NCBI GenBank assembly: GCA_036971475.1
Contig: JBAIZL010000003.1
Location: 88,186,542 to 88,250,541, forward strand
Direction: 5' to 3'
Origin: Prosapia bicincta
Taxonomy: Eukaryota; Arthropoda; Insecta; Hemiptera; Cercopidae
DNA: 64,000 nt
Below, one piece after another: positions 22,698 to 33,904 of this stretch. The position numbers were made by a program, and so were the translations under genes. The notes under the pieces are model-generated. The model was not told the DNA's origin and searched no databases. It saw only the letters and a program-made list of their open reading frames with translations. The first letter of the stretch is position 1. Each line of letters opens with the position of its first letter.

Positions 22698-22742
22698 TGA
22701 GGCAAGACGATGCAGACAACAAAACTGTCAAAGAGGCTGAAG
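22698..22742 (+). other. micro-exon-like segment in the left arm
   Basis: The 45 bp segment lies between TTTTTTCAG and GTAAGG. It reads VRQDDADNKTVKEAEG across the boundaries. The inverted copy at 23419-23466 keeps both splice-site dinucleotides and differs by a 3-bp indel, so the frame is preserved. No further exons are identified, so this is suggestive only. Confidence 0.3.
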
Positions 22743-23179
22743 GTAAGGCTAAATTCTATGTTTTGATGGAGTTAGTTTTAAAATGTAAGAAATTGTAGTA
22801 CAAACACAATTTTGGTATTTTTTTTGTATACTGACTAAACACAATTCTTGAATCAATATTATAAATGTAAATGTATCCCTAAAAACTAATTCTTGATATC
22901 ATTCTGTAAATGGTACATCAACTTAGCAACACTAGTAATTTATACTTACACAATAGTAACATCAAGTAGATCGTGTGACATATAACCTGTTGTTACCATT
23001 TACAATTTAATCTCAAGTTTTAGGGTAAATATGTGAAATATGGCAAAGTTTCAAAACAAGTATACCCACTATAAATAGTGTGAAACTTAAAATTTATTTT
23101 TAAAATGACTAAGCACAGAACAAAATTGTCTGAAACTAAAGAACTCATCTAAAAATGTTGAGGTCACGCATTATATATC

Positions 23180-23180
<1 letters not shown>

Positions 23181-23211
<31 letters not shown>
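23181..23211. repeat. (CA)n microsatellite
   Basis: About 15 CA units in the spacer of the inverted duplication; shorter CA runs follow to 23310. Confidence 0.95.
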
Positions 23212-23212
<1 letters not shown>

Positions 23213-23418
23213 ATGCATGAATACACACACATACACACACCCTTACGCATGCACACAAACACTCACTCTCCCACACTCTTATGCAGACACACACACACAT
23301 ACTCAAACTTATTTTGTTTAGACAGTATTCGTACGGAAAAAAAATTACAGACTGTGTTTGTATTACAATTTCTTACATTTTAAAACTGACTCCGCCAAAA
23401 CATAGAATTTAGTTTTAC

Positions 23419-23466
23419 CTTCTGCCTCTTTGACGATTCTGGTGTTGTCTACATTGGCATGCCTCA
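23419..23466 (-). other. micro-exon-like segment in the right arm
   Basis: 48 bp between TTTTTCAG and GTAAAA on the minus strand, reading VRHANVDNTRIVKEAEG. Paralogue of 22698-22742 in opposite orientation. Confidence 0.3.
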
Positions 23467-24088
23467 CTGAAAAAATGTAACAAATGCAATATGATAAAAT
23501 AATACAATTCCTCAGATGTTTATAGGTATTAATCTATCTTTGTGACTATAGTAGCTGATATCTTATAATTATAAACTAAACAATAGCTTTACGCACAGTA
23601 TACACTATTTTGTTGTCAATTCTTGTTTGTAATGGATTAGTATTGGAATTATATCAGCCCAAGAGGAAACACATTGTACACGCACTATATTTCTTGCAAG
23701 GGAGGTAAATGCTTTGAATTTTAAATTCTAGGAAAATCATAAATTCCCAAAAGAAGTTGTTTATACAAAATTCTTTTTCCTGTTTTTCAAATTTTTATTA
23801 TAGGTTTGTTTTGTAAATCATGAAATGAACGTATATATATTGAATTTCAGCAACTTAAACAGTTTTTTATAAAATAAATTGAATTATTACTGACATGGCG
23901 TCTAAATCAAAAAAACTCTTCTAAATATAGTGAATTCACTTGTTATCTATCTTCACACACAACACACACATCTCTCACTTGCGAACATTCTCTGTCTCTC
24001 TCACACACACACACATTTACAGAAATTATAACAACCATAAGAAATTCTATAACTTAAAACTTTTTTTTATATTTAATTTTGTAATAAG

Positions 24089-24133
24089 GCCCTCTGATGA
24101 TGATCACATAGTCCTTGAAATGTACATAAGTGT
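24089..24133 (+). ncRNA. decayed hammerhead motif (copy c)
   Basis: The core CTGATGA (24094-24100) and GAAA (24117-24120) are intact. Stem III is the palindrome ATGTACAT (24120-24127), followed by A17. Stem II (GATCAC/GTCCTT) has two mismatches and stem I (GCCCT against AGTGT) is lost. Related to the copies at 45004-45045 and 45162-45206, with which it shares the downstream sequence (AGTAACTTGT...TTTTTGTGGTATTGG). Confidence 0.5.
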
Positions 24134-25373
24134 TTGAGTAACTTGTATTATCTGTTAGTTTTTATTATTTTTGTGGTATTGGCATTATTTTCATTGCAAT
24201 GTAATTATTATTAATTTAAGAGGTAGTAAATTTACCAGATTGCAAGTTGCTATTTCATCTCACGTTTGAGGTAAAATATGTTGAATGAGACAGAGTTTTA
24301 AAAAAATCATAAATGCTACAAAAGTGTGAATCCTATAATTTATTTTAAAAGAAAAAGTATAGAACAACATGACGTCTAAATCCAAAGAACTCTTGTACAT
24401 GTAATGAAATCACACATAATCTACACACACAAACACACATATTTTTAATATTATGCTTTTCTTCTATTGATATAAAAATGGATGTTTGTATGTATGTATG
24501 AGCTGTATGCATTACTAAATCACTGATCCAATCGCCATGAAACTTTTGAAAATTGTTGAGTACATTCCTGATAAGGTTTATGCTATACTAAGTCTTAGGG
24601 GGCAAGTGACCCACCCCCAAACCAATTAATTTCAGCAGAAAAATAACCCCTATAAAACTGCACTATGTTGTTAGCAAAACAGCTTCCGAACGAGATATCA
24701 ATTTTGTTAAACATGTAATTTTTAAGTGCTAAAATAGCATAAAAAACGATTTTCCATCTTCTCTCAAGACATTTCATTGAATTCATTCCAAATTTTGGTT
24801 CCTAAGTTACACTCAACAAATTTTAATCATTTTCAAACACATTTCAAAGCAATTTCTGTACAATTACTATTATGGTAATAAATTACTAAATTAAATTTAG
24901 CTAGAGGTAACATTTTATTCATTGACTTTTAGGCAGAACAAAGTTCGCCGGGTCAATTACAATTCAATAATAAAGGATTGTAATCCTTTTGTAAATGATA
25001 TATACCAAGGTTTTTATGTAGAAATTGAACAGTCTATGAGATCATTTATAACTTTGACATAAACAGCTGGTTCTAGAGCAAGTAAATAAATAATAAATAA
25101 AAAACCAATAGCTAAGCTGAAGTAACATTGGCAGCATGTGTTAGTGCTTAAGCATTTAAGGATGAGGATAAAGGGCTTACTGAATTTTATAAAGACAGTA
25201 ATTTGTCGCAGCTATCTTACAATCCATCATATTCCTTGAACACAGTTAAATAAAATAAATAAATTATAAAGCAATGTCCTAAGTTAAAGTAACATCTTTT
25301 TAAAATTATTACAAGGGCTAGTACTTAAGTATTGAAGGATAAATGGGCTTAAAGTATTTCTAAAAATAATTAC

Positions 25374-25412
25374 CGCACTTCTCCTCTTTTCTGCACCATC
25401 ACCAGCATAGAA
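25374..25412 (-). other. 39-bp exon-like segment, copy 1
   Basis: On the minus strand TTCTATGCTGGTGATGGTGC follows a T-rich AAAG acceptor and ends before GTAATT. It reads FYAGDGAEKRRSA. The copy at 26699-26737 reads FYAGDGAGKRGSA with a better acceptor (TTACAG) but a weaker donor (GTTAGT). Weak evidence for a real exon. Confidence 0.25.
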
Positions 25413-26698
25413 CTTTAAAAAAAAATAAATATTTCCTTCATTAATTGTCAAGCAACACTAGCTTACTGTTTTAACAATAAATATAATTAGCCATTTATGT
25501 TGTCTTTTTTTTTAATTTTGTTTTTATAACTTTTAGAAATTCTGATTTTCCAGTATTTTGATTTCACCAGTTAAACTAAATTAAAACTTTTTCTTGTATA
25601 TAGTTCATTATCAAGAGTTATTATATGGTCAGGTAACGAACAAAGACCTAGAATTGATAAAGCACATAGAAAACAGAATAAAAACAACCTCTGTTTGGCG
25701 GCTCCAATTGTGCGAATGGGTTAGTTGAAATTATTGCCCCTCCTTATAGTTGTTTGAGTAAGAAGGCTCCCTGATAACTACGGTATGACCCTGAAGCATG
25801 ATTATTCAGAACATGTTTTCATATCTCATTTCCAATAGATAACATTTAACAAACAATAAACAAGTCAAAACGAAAGTAAGGAAGATTGAGAAATCAGGCG
25901 TGTAGTAATTATCTTCTATAAGCAAATTAATTTTTGCTATTGTCTTTCTAAAGTTCAATTTATTCTCATTTAGTTTCAATTTTAATTTTGTTCAGGTCAA
26001 ATTATATTACCAAGAAATGCTAAATAAAGCCCAATTTCCCATGACTTCATCAGTTGGTACTACTACCTATTATCAATAATAATATAATTTGTATGATATT
26101 TTTACATGCAACAGAAAAATAACACAAATAACGGATATGTAATTTTATCACTAAGACCAACAAAGCCTTGTAACAAAAGAATGGTTAATAATTGTAATAT
26201 TATAGAGCCTAATATTCCGGTAAACCAAAGTGCCAAGTGTTGGATCATATGAAACAACCTTCTACTCCTTCAGGTAAGTAGTTGACGTAGAGTCAATAAT
26301 AAAGGAATAGTTTTTGTAAATGATATATACCAAGGTTTCTATGTAGTAAATTGAACCGTCTATGAGTATGAGATCATTTATAACTTTGTGATACATAGCT
26401 GGTTCTAGATCAAGTAAATAAAAAATAAATAAAAAACCAATAGCTAAGCTGAAGTAGCATTGGCAGCTCGTGTTAGTGCTTAAGCATTTAAGGATGAGGA
26501 TAAAGGGCTTACTGAATTTTATAAAGACAGTATTTTGTGGCAGTTATCTTACAATCCACCGTATTCTTGTAACACAATTAAATAGATTATAAAGCAATGT
26601 CCTAAGTTGAAGTAACATCTCTCTAAAAATTTATCTAAAGTGCTAGTACTTAAGTATTGAAAAATAAATGCGCTTAAAGTATTTTTAAAAAGACTAAC

Positions 26699-26737
26699 CG
26701 CACTACCTCTCTTTCCTGCACCATCACCAGCATAGAA
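26699..26737 (-). other. 39-bp exon-like segment, copy 2
   Basis: See 25374-25412. Same length, three base changes, same frame. Confidence 0.25.
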
Positions 26738-27433
26738 CTGTAACAAAAAAAAGAAATATTTCCTTCATTAATTGTCAAGCAACACTAGCTTACCGACAAA
26801 GCATACAGAAAACAGAATAAACACAACCTCTTTTTGGCGGCTCCACATGTGCGATTGGGTTAGGTGAAATTGGTGCCCCTCCTTATTAGTTGTTTCAGTA
26901 AGAAGGCTCCCTGATAACTACGGTAAGACCCTGAAGCATGATTATTCAGAACATGTTTTCATATCTCATATCCAATAGATAACATTGTACAAACAGTAAA
27001 CAAGACAAAGCGTAAGAAAAGGAAGAGAGCAAAATCAGGTGTGTAGTAATTATCTTCTATAAGAAAATTAATTTTTCCTACTTTCTTTCCAAATTTCAAT
27101 TTATTCTCATTTAGTTTCAATTTTAATTTTGTTTAGGTCAAACTTTATTACCAAGAAATGCTAAATAAAGCCTAATTTCCCATGACTTCCCATCAGCTGG
27201 TACTACTACCTATTATCAATAATAATATAATTTTTATATTTTTACATGCAACAGAAAAATAACACAAATAACGGATATGTAATTTTATCACTAAGACCAA
27301 CATAGCCTTGTAACAAAAGAATGGTTTATAAGTGTAATATTATAGACCCTAATATTCCGGTAAACCAAAATGCCAAGTGTTGGATGATATGAAACAACCT
27401 TCTTCTCCTTCAGGTAAATATTTCAAGTAGAGT

Positions 27434-28560
27434 GTCAAATAGACCTCCGAACAGTTCATACGGGCAGTACTACAGTATTAATTATCTTGGTCAACCCTTG
27501 GCTCCAAAATTAACTAACTCAACCAAGTCATACATCCTTCACCTCTTCCAGGGATCCTTCACTGTCCCGTAGAGTGTCAGGGAAATCATCGGACAGTTCA
27601 TACAGGTGCTACTACACATCCTACTTATCTTGGTAAACCTCTGGCTTCAAGCCTTGATGAACTGGATCATGTAAAACACCCTTCTTAACTTCCAGGCACG
27701 TTTTATCAAGTATAGTGTCAGGAAAATCATTGGACAGTTAATACAGGCTCTACTGCAGGGCCTCGACCATGTCACACACCCTTCTTTACTTCCAGGCACA
27801 TTCTATCAAGTATAATGTCAGGGAAATCATCGGACAGTTCATACAGGCTCTACTGCAGGGCCTCGACCATGTCACACACCCTTCTTTACTTCCAGGCACA
27901 TTCTATCAAGTATAATGTCAGGGAAATCATCGGACAGTTAATACAGGCTCTACTGCAGGGCCTCGACCATGTCACACACCCTTCTTTACTTCCAGGCACA
28001 TTCTATCAAGTATAATGTCAGGGAAATCATCGGACAGTTCATACAGGCTCTACTGCAGGGCCTCGACCATGTCACACACCCTTCTTTACTTCCAGGCACA
28101 TTCTATCAAGTATAATGTCAGGGAAATCATCGGACAGTTAATACAGGCTCTACTGCAGGGCCTCGACCATGTCACACACCCTTCTTTACTTCCAGGCACA
28201 TTCTATCAAGTATAATGTCAGGGAAATCATCGGACAGTTCATACAGGCTCTACTGCAGGGCCTCGACCATGTCACACACCCTTCTTTACTTCCAGGCACA
28301 TTCTATCAAGTATAATGTCAGGGAAATCATCGGACAGTTCATACAGGCTCTACTGCAGGACTCGAACCATCTCACACAAACATCTTCTCTTCCAGGCACG
28401 TTATATCAAGTAGAGTGTCAGGGAAGTCATCTGACAGTTCATATAGGTGCTACTACACAGCTTACTATCTTGGTAAACCTCTAGCTTCAAGGATTGATGA
28501 ACTAGACTATGTCACTCATCCTTCTTCTCTTCTAGGCACATTATTTATATCAAGAAGAAT
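27434..28560. repeat. minisatellite with 100-bp and 140-bp units
   Basis: The anchor TGTCAGGGAAATCATCGG recurs at about 27573, 27714, 27815, 27915, 28015, 28115, 28215, 28315 and 28416. The central seven units are 100 bp and nearly identical, alternating GGACAGTTCA and GGACAGTTAA variants. Flanking units are about 140 bp, carrying an extra 40 bp (TATCTTGGTAAACCTCTGGC...). The 100-bp form therefore looks like a deletion derivative that was amplified. Reading frames of 66 codons recur every 200 bp purely because of the repeat. Confidence 0.9.
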
Positions 28561-28782
28561 GTCAGGGAATTCTATAATATAACGTTTACTGTAGAGTCTA
28601 TTATCCCAGTTAGCTGTGTAACACTCCGGGTAGTATTTATTTGAAGGTTGCTGGAATATATAGGTAAAGACAAGTGTAGCAAGTGCGTACAGATTCACAT
28701 TTGTGGTGTACACACATTTAACACAGCCATCACAGAACCTGTAAGATCCGTATTCCGTTTGGCCATTCTCAGATGTAGACAT
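28516..28782 (-). other. short open frame overlapping the minisatellite edge
   Basis: 88 codons from an ATG at 28782. The first 60 residues include YRFCDGCVKCVYTTNVNLYA and YIFQQPSNKYYPECYTANW, with a coding-like composition and five cysteines. The last 20 derive from the first minisatellite unit. No homologue recognised; could be chance or a mobile element fragment. Confidence 0.25.
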
Positions 28783-29129
28783 TCATAGAGAACAAATAGG
28801 ACACTACAATGTAACTAAACGGGAATATGTAATTGTCCTATTTCCATGTATGGTGTTGGATGTGTAAATTCTTCAAAACAATAGTGCAAAATGTTACAGA
28901 AACTCACACATGTACATACACACACACAAGTGCACACTAGCTCACACTCCATACACAAACACACATACATTTAACATTAGTTGTGTAAAACTACAAACCA
29001 GAGTATTTAAGAAGTACCATACCTTTCTGAAAAAAGTTGAGCATTCCCATTTTTTTAACAATTTTTTATGTACTATACTTTTTGTACTTTATTCCTTTTT
29101 TAAAATGTTTATTTATTTTTTTAATGTTT
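28783..29129. other. no gene recognised
   Basis: AT-rich with a short CA-rich patch (28915-28970), ending at the TTAA target site of the piggyBac element. Confidence 0.5.
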
Positions 29130-29133
29130 TTAA

Positions 29134-31627
29134 CCCTAGAGTGAACGGGCAAATAAAAGTTACATAAGTAGACGGGCTGGGTCTCACAGACCCAAAACGT
29201 AAAAAATCAGTAAAAAACTGTAAACAATTTTAATTGAGTCAAACCTATTTCTATACTACTTCTAGGAATGTTTTTAGTATTTCAACACTAAATTCACAAA
29301 ATAATATTGCTAAAAAAAATTGATAACTATTTATTTACTTTTTTAAACATTTTACTCAAAAGAATTGCAATAATTTTATCAAAGTTACACTAAGAAGCTA
29401 AAAGTTGAAAAAAAATACTGTGGTAGTTTTACACTCACTATTTAAGAGTAGTTCTAACATTAAAACAATAACAATTACTTAAAATTGAAAAAAACAAGTT
29501 TTTATAGAGTTTCAAAGTTTTACTTTTTCCAGCATATGCTACACAACATTTCAGCGTGGCCTGGACAAAACCAAACTTTATACTCTTTACAAAGTACTTT
29601 GTTTTGTTGTCTTTACACAAGGAAAATCTACTACGCTTACCTGGAGCCGGATTCTGTTTAGGTACTCAGAAAATTTAGCTAACTGCCGAATCTCTCGTTG
29701 TAGGTTATCTTGCTGAGCCCGGATGGTCAAGAAGGGCTGCAGCATCTGTTTTGCTAAGTCATTGAGAAAAGCTCTCCTGGTTATGGACTGACCATTTAAT
29801 TTAAACACAATGAAAGCGTTTAGAGCACAATGTTCATTGAAGCAAAAAACAAAGTTAATGGCCAACGTCTCGATCCTCTTGCAACGCTGTATTCAGCACA
29901 CATAGCATCTGCCACATCAACACCTCCTTTAGTTGAATTATAATAAGTTATGATGCTGAGCTTCTTCTTTTCCTCAGTAGAAGGGTCGATTTCACAGTCA
30001 TAGTGCATAAATGAGAGTAATACAACACTTTTTGTTTTCTTGGGTATGTAAGATACCATTGTAAAATCTTCTTGGAATCCACAAAGGTTGGAATATTGTT
30101 CCTTGTTTTTTGTTGGAAGAAAGCTTGGAGGTATTTGAGGCTAATTCTTCCGCAGGGTACCCAAAGTGACTCTTTCAACAGAGTCTTAGCAGCGTCATAC
30201 GAAGTGAACCAATTATCAAGTGTCACGTTATGGCCACTACCTTTGATAGGCTCAACTAACCGGAAGATAACATCATCAGCTTTGTTACTTATCTCGTAAG
30301 GACCGTTGGGTTGAGTACCACAGTATACTTCAAAGTTTTTCACATAATATGTCTTCGAACAAGTCAGTATAAAGACCTTAATAGTATACTTGGCTGGCTT
30401 GTTCGGAATGTACATTCGAAATTTACATCGTCCTCGGAAGGGAACAAGCATCTCGTCCAATGTTGTACATTCATATGTAGAAAAGTATTTTCTACAATTT
30501 TGAGATAAGTATATCTAGAAGCTGTCTGATTGCTGCAAGGTTGTCATAAGGCTTTTGGATATTTCTTGTTGTTATGTCATCAAAACGTATACATTTGGAA
30601 AGGAACCTAAAACGTCTAAAAGCCATTCCAGCCCTCAACATCTCAACCCCTGTTCCATCAGTCGCCCAAAATTCCCTTACATTCATCCGTCCACCATGTA
30701 AAACTTCAGCCAAGTATAAAAGTCCTAAATAGGCTTTCATTTCTACAGCCGAGGTTGGTTGTGCCAGATTGGGATCATCAGTATAATTGTCCTTTACAGA
30801 ATTGATGAAAATATTAGTAGATTCAACAATCAACTCAAGTGGTGGCTCATTAAAAAATAACGACTAAGAATCTAGTGCAGTTTGAACATTCCTAGCTTCT
30901 CTTAGGTTTCCAGGTAAATGAGATACTATATTATGAGACCGGGTTCTAACAGTTTGTGTTGGTAAGTTTTTTTGCCATTTTGTCTTTTTATCTTTACCAA
31001 GGAAATAATTTTGGATTCTAGGTATACCTGCTGGTGTTGAACTTGAGTTACCAGAACTTTCAGGTATGTGTAGGTTATCACATTCCTCACTGAGTTCTCT
31101 CACATAACTAACTGAGTTATTCTCAAGTTCATCATTGTCTACTAGTTCAATATCACTATTTGTGTCATGATCACTGTACAATTGAAAGTCAGGGTCTGCG
31201 TCTGAGTCACTTACTTCACTTTCAGATAATTCCTCTAATAAAATACGCTCAATTTCACTCGGTGTTTCCACTCTTCTGCTACTCATAATGATAAAAAAAA
31301 GCACTACACTATATACACTTCTTGAAACACGTTAATACACTAACATTCGTTAAGTAAATAACAAAAAAGTAACATAAAACAGTAATTGGTGAGTGTTAAA
31401 AAAAAGTCACTCAAGTGAACGGGCCAGGTCTAACTGACCCACACTATACTTTATCGCGTGACAGATGATGACAGAGTCAAGTTGGCAAAAAAAACGACAC
31501 TATCGCTATCTGTGGACTATTTTGGAAAGGTACAGAGGAAACCAGCTATCTACAATACAACTGACTTTATAAATAACCTAATATAAAAACGTTTGGGTCT
31601 CACAGACCCAGCCCGTTCACTGTAGGG
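29134..31627 (-). mobile_element. piggyBac transposon 1 (2494 bp)
   Basis: Flanked by TTAA (29130-29133 and 31628-31631). Inverted ends are CCCTAGAGTGAACGGGC on the left and CCCTACAGTGAACGGGC on the complement of the right. A second motif, GGGTCTCACAGACCC, is present near each end (29179-29193 and 31595-31609) and a degenerate relative lies at about 31431-31446; these are likely transposase-binding sites. The transposase is on the minus strand. It sits between the minisatellite and HR39. Confidence 0.95.
29440..31286 (-). pseudogene. piggyBac transposase 1, inactivated
   Basis: Starts MSSRRVETPSEIERILLEEL at 31286, with the usual acidic N-terminal region. The DDE_Tnp_1_7 core follows, with catalytic Asp candidates in DEMLVPFRGRCKFRMY, LDNWFTSYDAAKTLL and NSTKGGVDVADAM, and the helix RRWPLTLFFASMN. 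I see one in-frame stop (after QTALDS, near 30864) and three single-base frameshifts (near 30490, 30065 and 29850). A degraded cysteine-rich C-terminal domain (SLCKDNKTKY ... KCCV) runs to about 29440. Family role: TTAA-specific cut-and-paste transposition. The number of lesions implies loss of activity some time ago. Confidence 0.9.
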
Positions 31628-31859
31628 TTAATCAATTAAATTTCTTAGAATTGTAGTTTGTATGTCTTTTCAACAATTTATATATTTGTCTTCTGAAATT
31701 TTTGTTGTTTCCAAGGATACAAAATCATTGTTTAAAGTAAAACACTGTAGCACATCATGAAAGAACTGTTTTATTAGATTTTAAAATTATTTATATAATT
31801 ATTAATACACATTTTCTGAAGTATCTCAACTGTGCTTATCTTTCGCTTGACCCAACGAC

Positions 31860-32115
31860 AAAATCAACAACATTTAAAACGAGGCTGGAATTTATTAACT
31901 TGCAGTTCGTGCCCCAGCTTTTACATAGGCCAAACAGGGAGGTCTTTCTACGCACGCTACCAAGAACATATAAACACACTAACAAACAATAAGTACCAAT
32001 CAAACTTCGCTGATCATCTCAAGTCCACAAAACATGACTACATAGACATAGTATCCGACCTACAAATTCTTCATAAACAACACAAAAATAACAAACTGAG
32101 TTGTATGATGGGTTT
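31860..32115 (+). pseudogene. GIY-YIG retroelement relic, third copy (different subfamily)
   Basis: The frame reads LLTCSSCPSFYIGQTGRSFY then ARYQEHINTLTNNKYQS and FADHLKSTKHDYIDIVSDLQ. The C-x2-C before FYIGQTGRSF, the R-x4-H motif and the DHLxxTxH segment match GIY-YIG domains at the end of Penelope-like proteins. Sequence differs clearly from the copies at 105-638 and 11540-11858. No RT domain upstream. Confidence 0.75.
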
Positions 32116-32504
32116 CACAACTCGATGGAGAGCGATAATATAAACGCAGGCATAGATAAGACTCTACGTCACATCCCAGACTATTTATAGCCCTGATAAG
32201 CCGATAATTGTTTAGAATATTATGATGACTCACTACTTTTTCGAACGTCCATGCATTTTGTCACTGACTCATTTACAGTAGTTATTTCATTCACTCTTAT
32301 TGACATTTATTGTTGATTCTTGCATTAGTTCATAAAAGGTTAGTTAATTTGTATACTCATTTTTACCAAAATTTGTGTTGCGTTTCCCAATTTGTTTAGT
32401 TTTCTTCAAACCTATAGGTCCTAGATTAACCCCAACTCTCCTTATTCTAACAGGGATTTACTTTTCAGAGAAACTACCACAAACTGCCAAAAAAATAATA
32501 AATC

Positions 32505-32850
32505 CAACAAACAATGTGTAGTTTATACTCAACCACCTGATGCCAACGGTAAAAATATAAGGAGAGAATAAAGATATTTCTGTCCTGGCTATGATGTAGC
32601 ACTTAATGTTACATTATGTTTCACAATTTACCATACTCTCGCAAATATTTAAAACAATTTGTACACATTTTATGTACATTTATGTAGATATTTATTGATG
32701 AAAGTGTAAACAATGTGTAGTTTATGCTCGACCACCCGATTCAAACAGAAAAAAAATAAGGAGAGAAGCCAGATATTTTTGTCCTGACTGTGATGTAGCA
32801 CTTTATGTTCCTCCACTATGTTTCAAAATTGACCATAGTCTTCCTAATAT
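32505..32850 (+). pseudogene. tandemly duplicated piggyBac C-terminal cysteine-rich domain relic
   Basis: Two copies about 205 bp apart (near 32505-32645 and 32710-32850) read KQCVVYARPPDSN and then RREARYFCPDCDVALYV or its degraded form. RRExRYxCPxCDVALCxxPCFxxYHT is the signature of the C-terminal zinc-binding domain of many piggyBac transposases. The two copies share their flanks (GTAGATATTTATTGATGAAA), so the duplication is of the element's 3' end. They differ from both complete piggyBac copies in this window. Confidence 0.65.
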
Positions 32851-33904
32851 TTTAAACAATTTTTACACATTTTATTCATATTTATGTAGATATTTATTGA
32901 TGAAAGTGTATATATTTAGTCCCTATTTTTGTGTGTAAACAAATTAAATTTTTTTACGAGTGTGAATGGGAAACATTCACAGTGCTACTGTCTAACTACA
33001 TTCAAAAGCATCAATATTTACGAACATATCTTACATTTTTATTGTTGTACAATCACTTCAACGTTCTAACCTATATGCATAAATAATATTTTATTATATA
33101 AGATCGTAGTTATAACTGTTGCATGTTATATATCATTTATTAAGAAACGTTTGTCAATTTCCAAATTAAATCGGGTTAATAATTTAAGTGGTATTTATGA
33201 GGAATATTTCAACCCTTATTTACAAAAAAAAAAAAAAACACTTAACTAAGGCAGTTATAACGAGATATAGAGAGGATTAGACACAATAAAAAAATATGAT
33301 TTATTTTGGGGTAGGAAATGTGAAAAAAAATCAGTAAGTTATGTCATTAAAGGCTACCCATGGCTGTAATAACAAATTGCTGATGATTGTCAAGTAGCCT
33401 AATATGACAAATGCAGTGTAGATGATAGCTTATACCATGTCAACATTGTCTCATACTATTTGATTATATTCGACCCTCAGTAGAATATTGATGTCAAAAC
33501 CTGTAAATACCAGTCGGTAAGTTCTTGTTATTTGCGTTAAATTTGTTTATTTTAGTGACATACGTTCCCTTAATATGTTTCCTAAGGGATTAATATAAAT
33601 TACCGTCAATTGCTTAAGGCAGCAAACATCTACCTTTGATTAATATGCATACCCTGTTCTGTGCACAAATACTTTACTTACCTGTTACTTACGCCGCTCC
33701 CCACTACCCCCCTCCACACAACTGCTTGACTGTATGCGATTGAAAATCGTTAGGTATTTCTACCGCTCCCTGTATTTTGTAATATACTTGTGTTTTGGTT
33801 TCTGATTAACTTATAATTTCTTACACTACTTCAATTGCTGTAAAACAGAAAACGGTAACACTATTCGCAGAAAAAAGACTGAATGACAAGAAATGAAACA
33901 CAAA

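Larger units (their letters stand above)
22516..23652. repeat. large inverted duplication (about 340 bp arms)
   Basis: 22516-22860 and 23318-23652 are imperfect reverse complements (roughly 80-85%). Shared blocks include the GATATCAGCTACTATAGT word, the exon-like segment GTGAGGCA...GAGGCTGAAG and TTTTAAAATGTAAGAAATTG. The 450 bp spacer holds CA-rich microsatellites. Confidence 0.85.
24954..27436. repeat. tandem segmental duplication, about 1.15-1.33 kb unit
   Basis: 24954-26288 and 26289-27436 align nearly end to end (ACCAAGGTTTYTATGTAG, AGCATTTAAGGATGAGGATA, ACTACGGTATGACCCTGAAG and the closing CAAGTGTTGGATSATATGAA). The first copy has an extra 200 bp (about 25467-25670). Identity looks around 90%. 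Confidence 0.9.

Noticed and set aside
27815..28484. Three repeated 66-89-codon open frames
   Set aside because: They are produced by the 100-bp minisatellite period; identical frames every 200 bp with no start context or codon bias.
27434..28560. CRISPR-like array
   Set aside because: The whole unit repeats, without unique spacers, and the genome is clearly eukaryotic.
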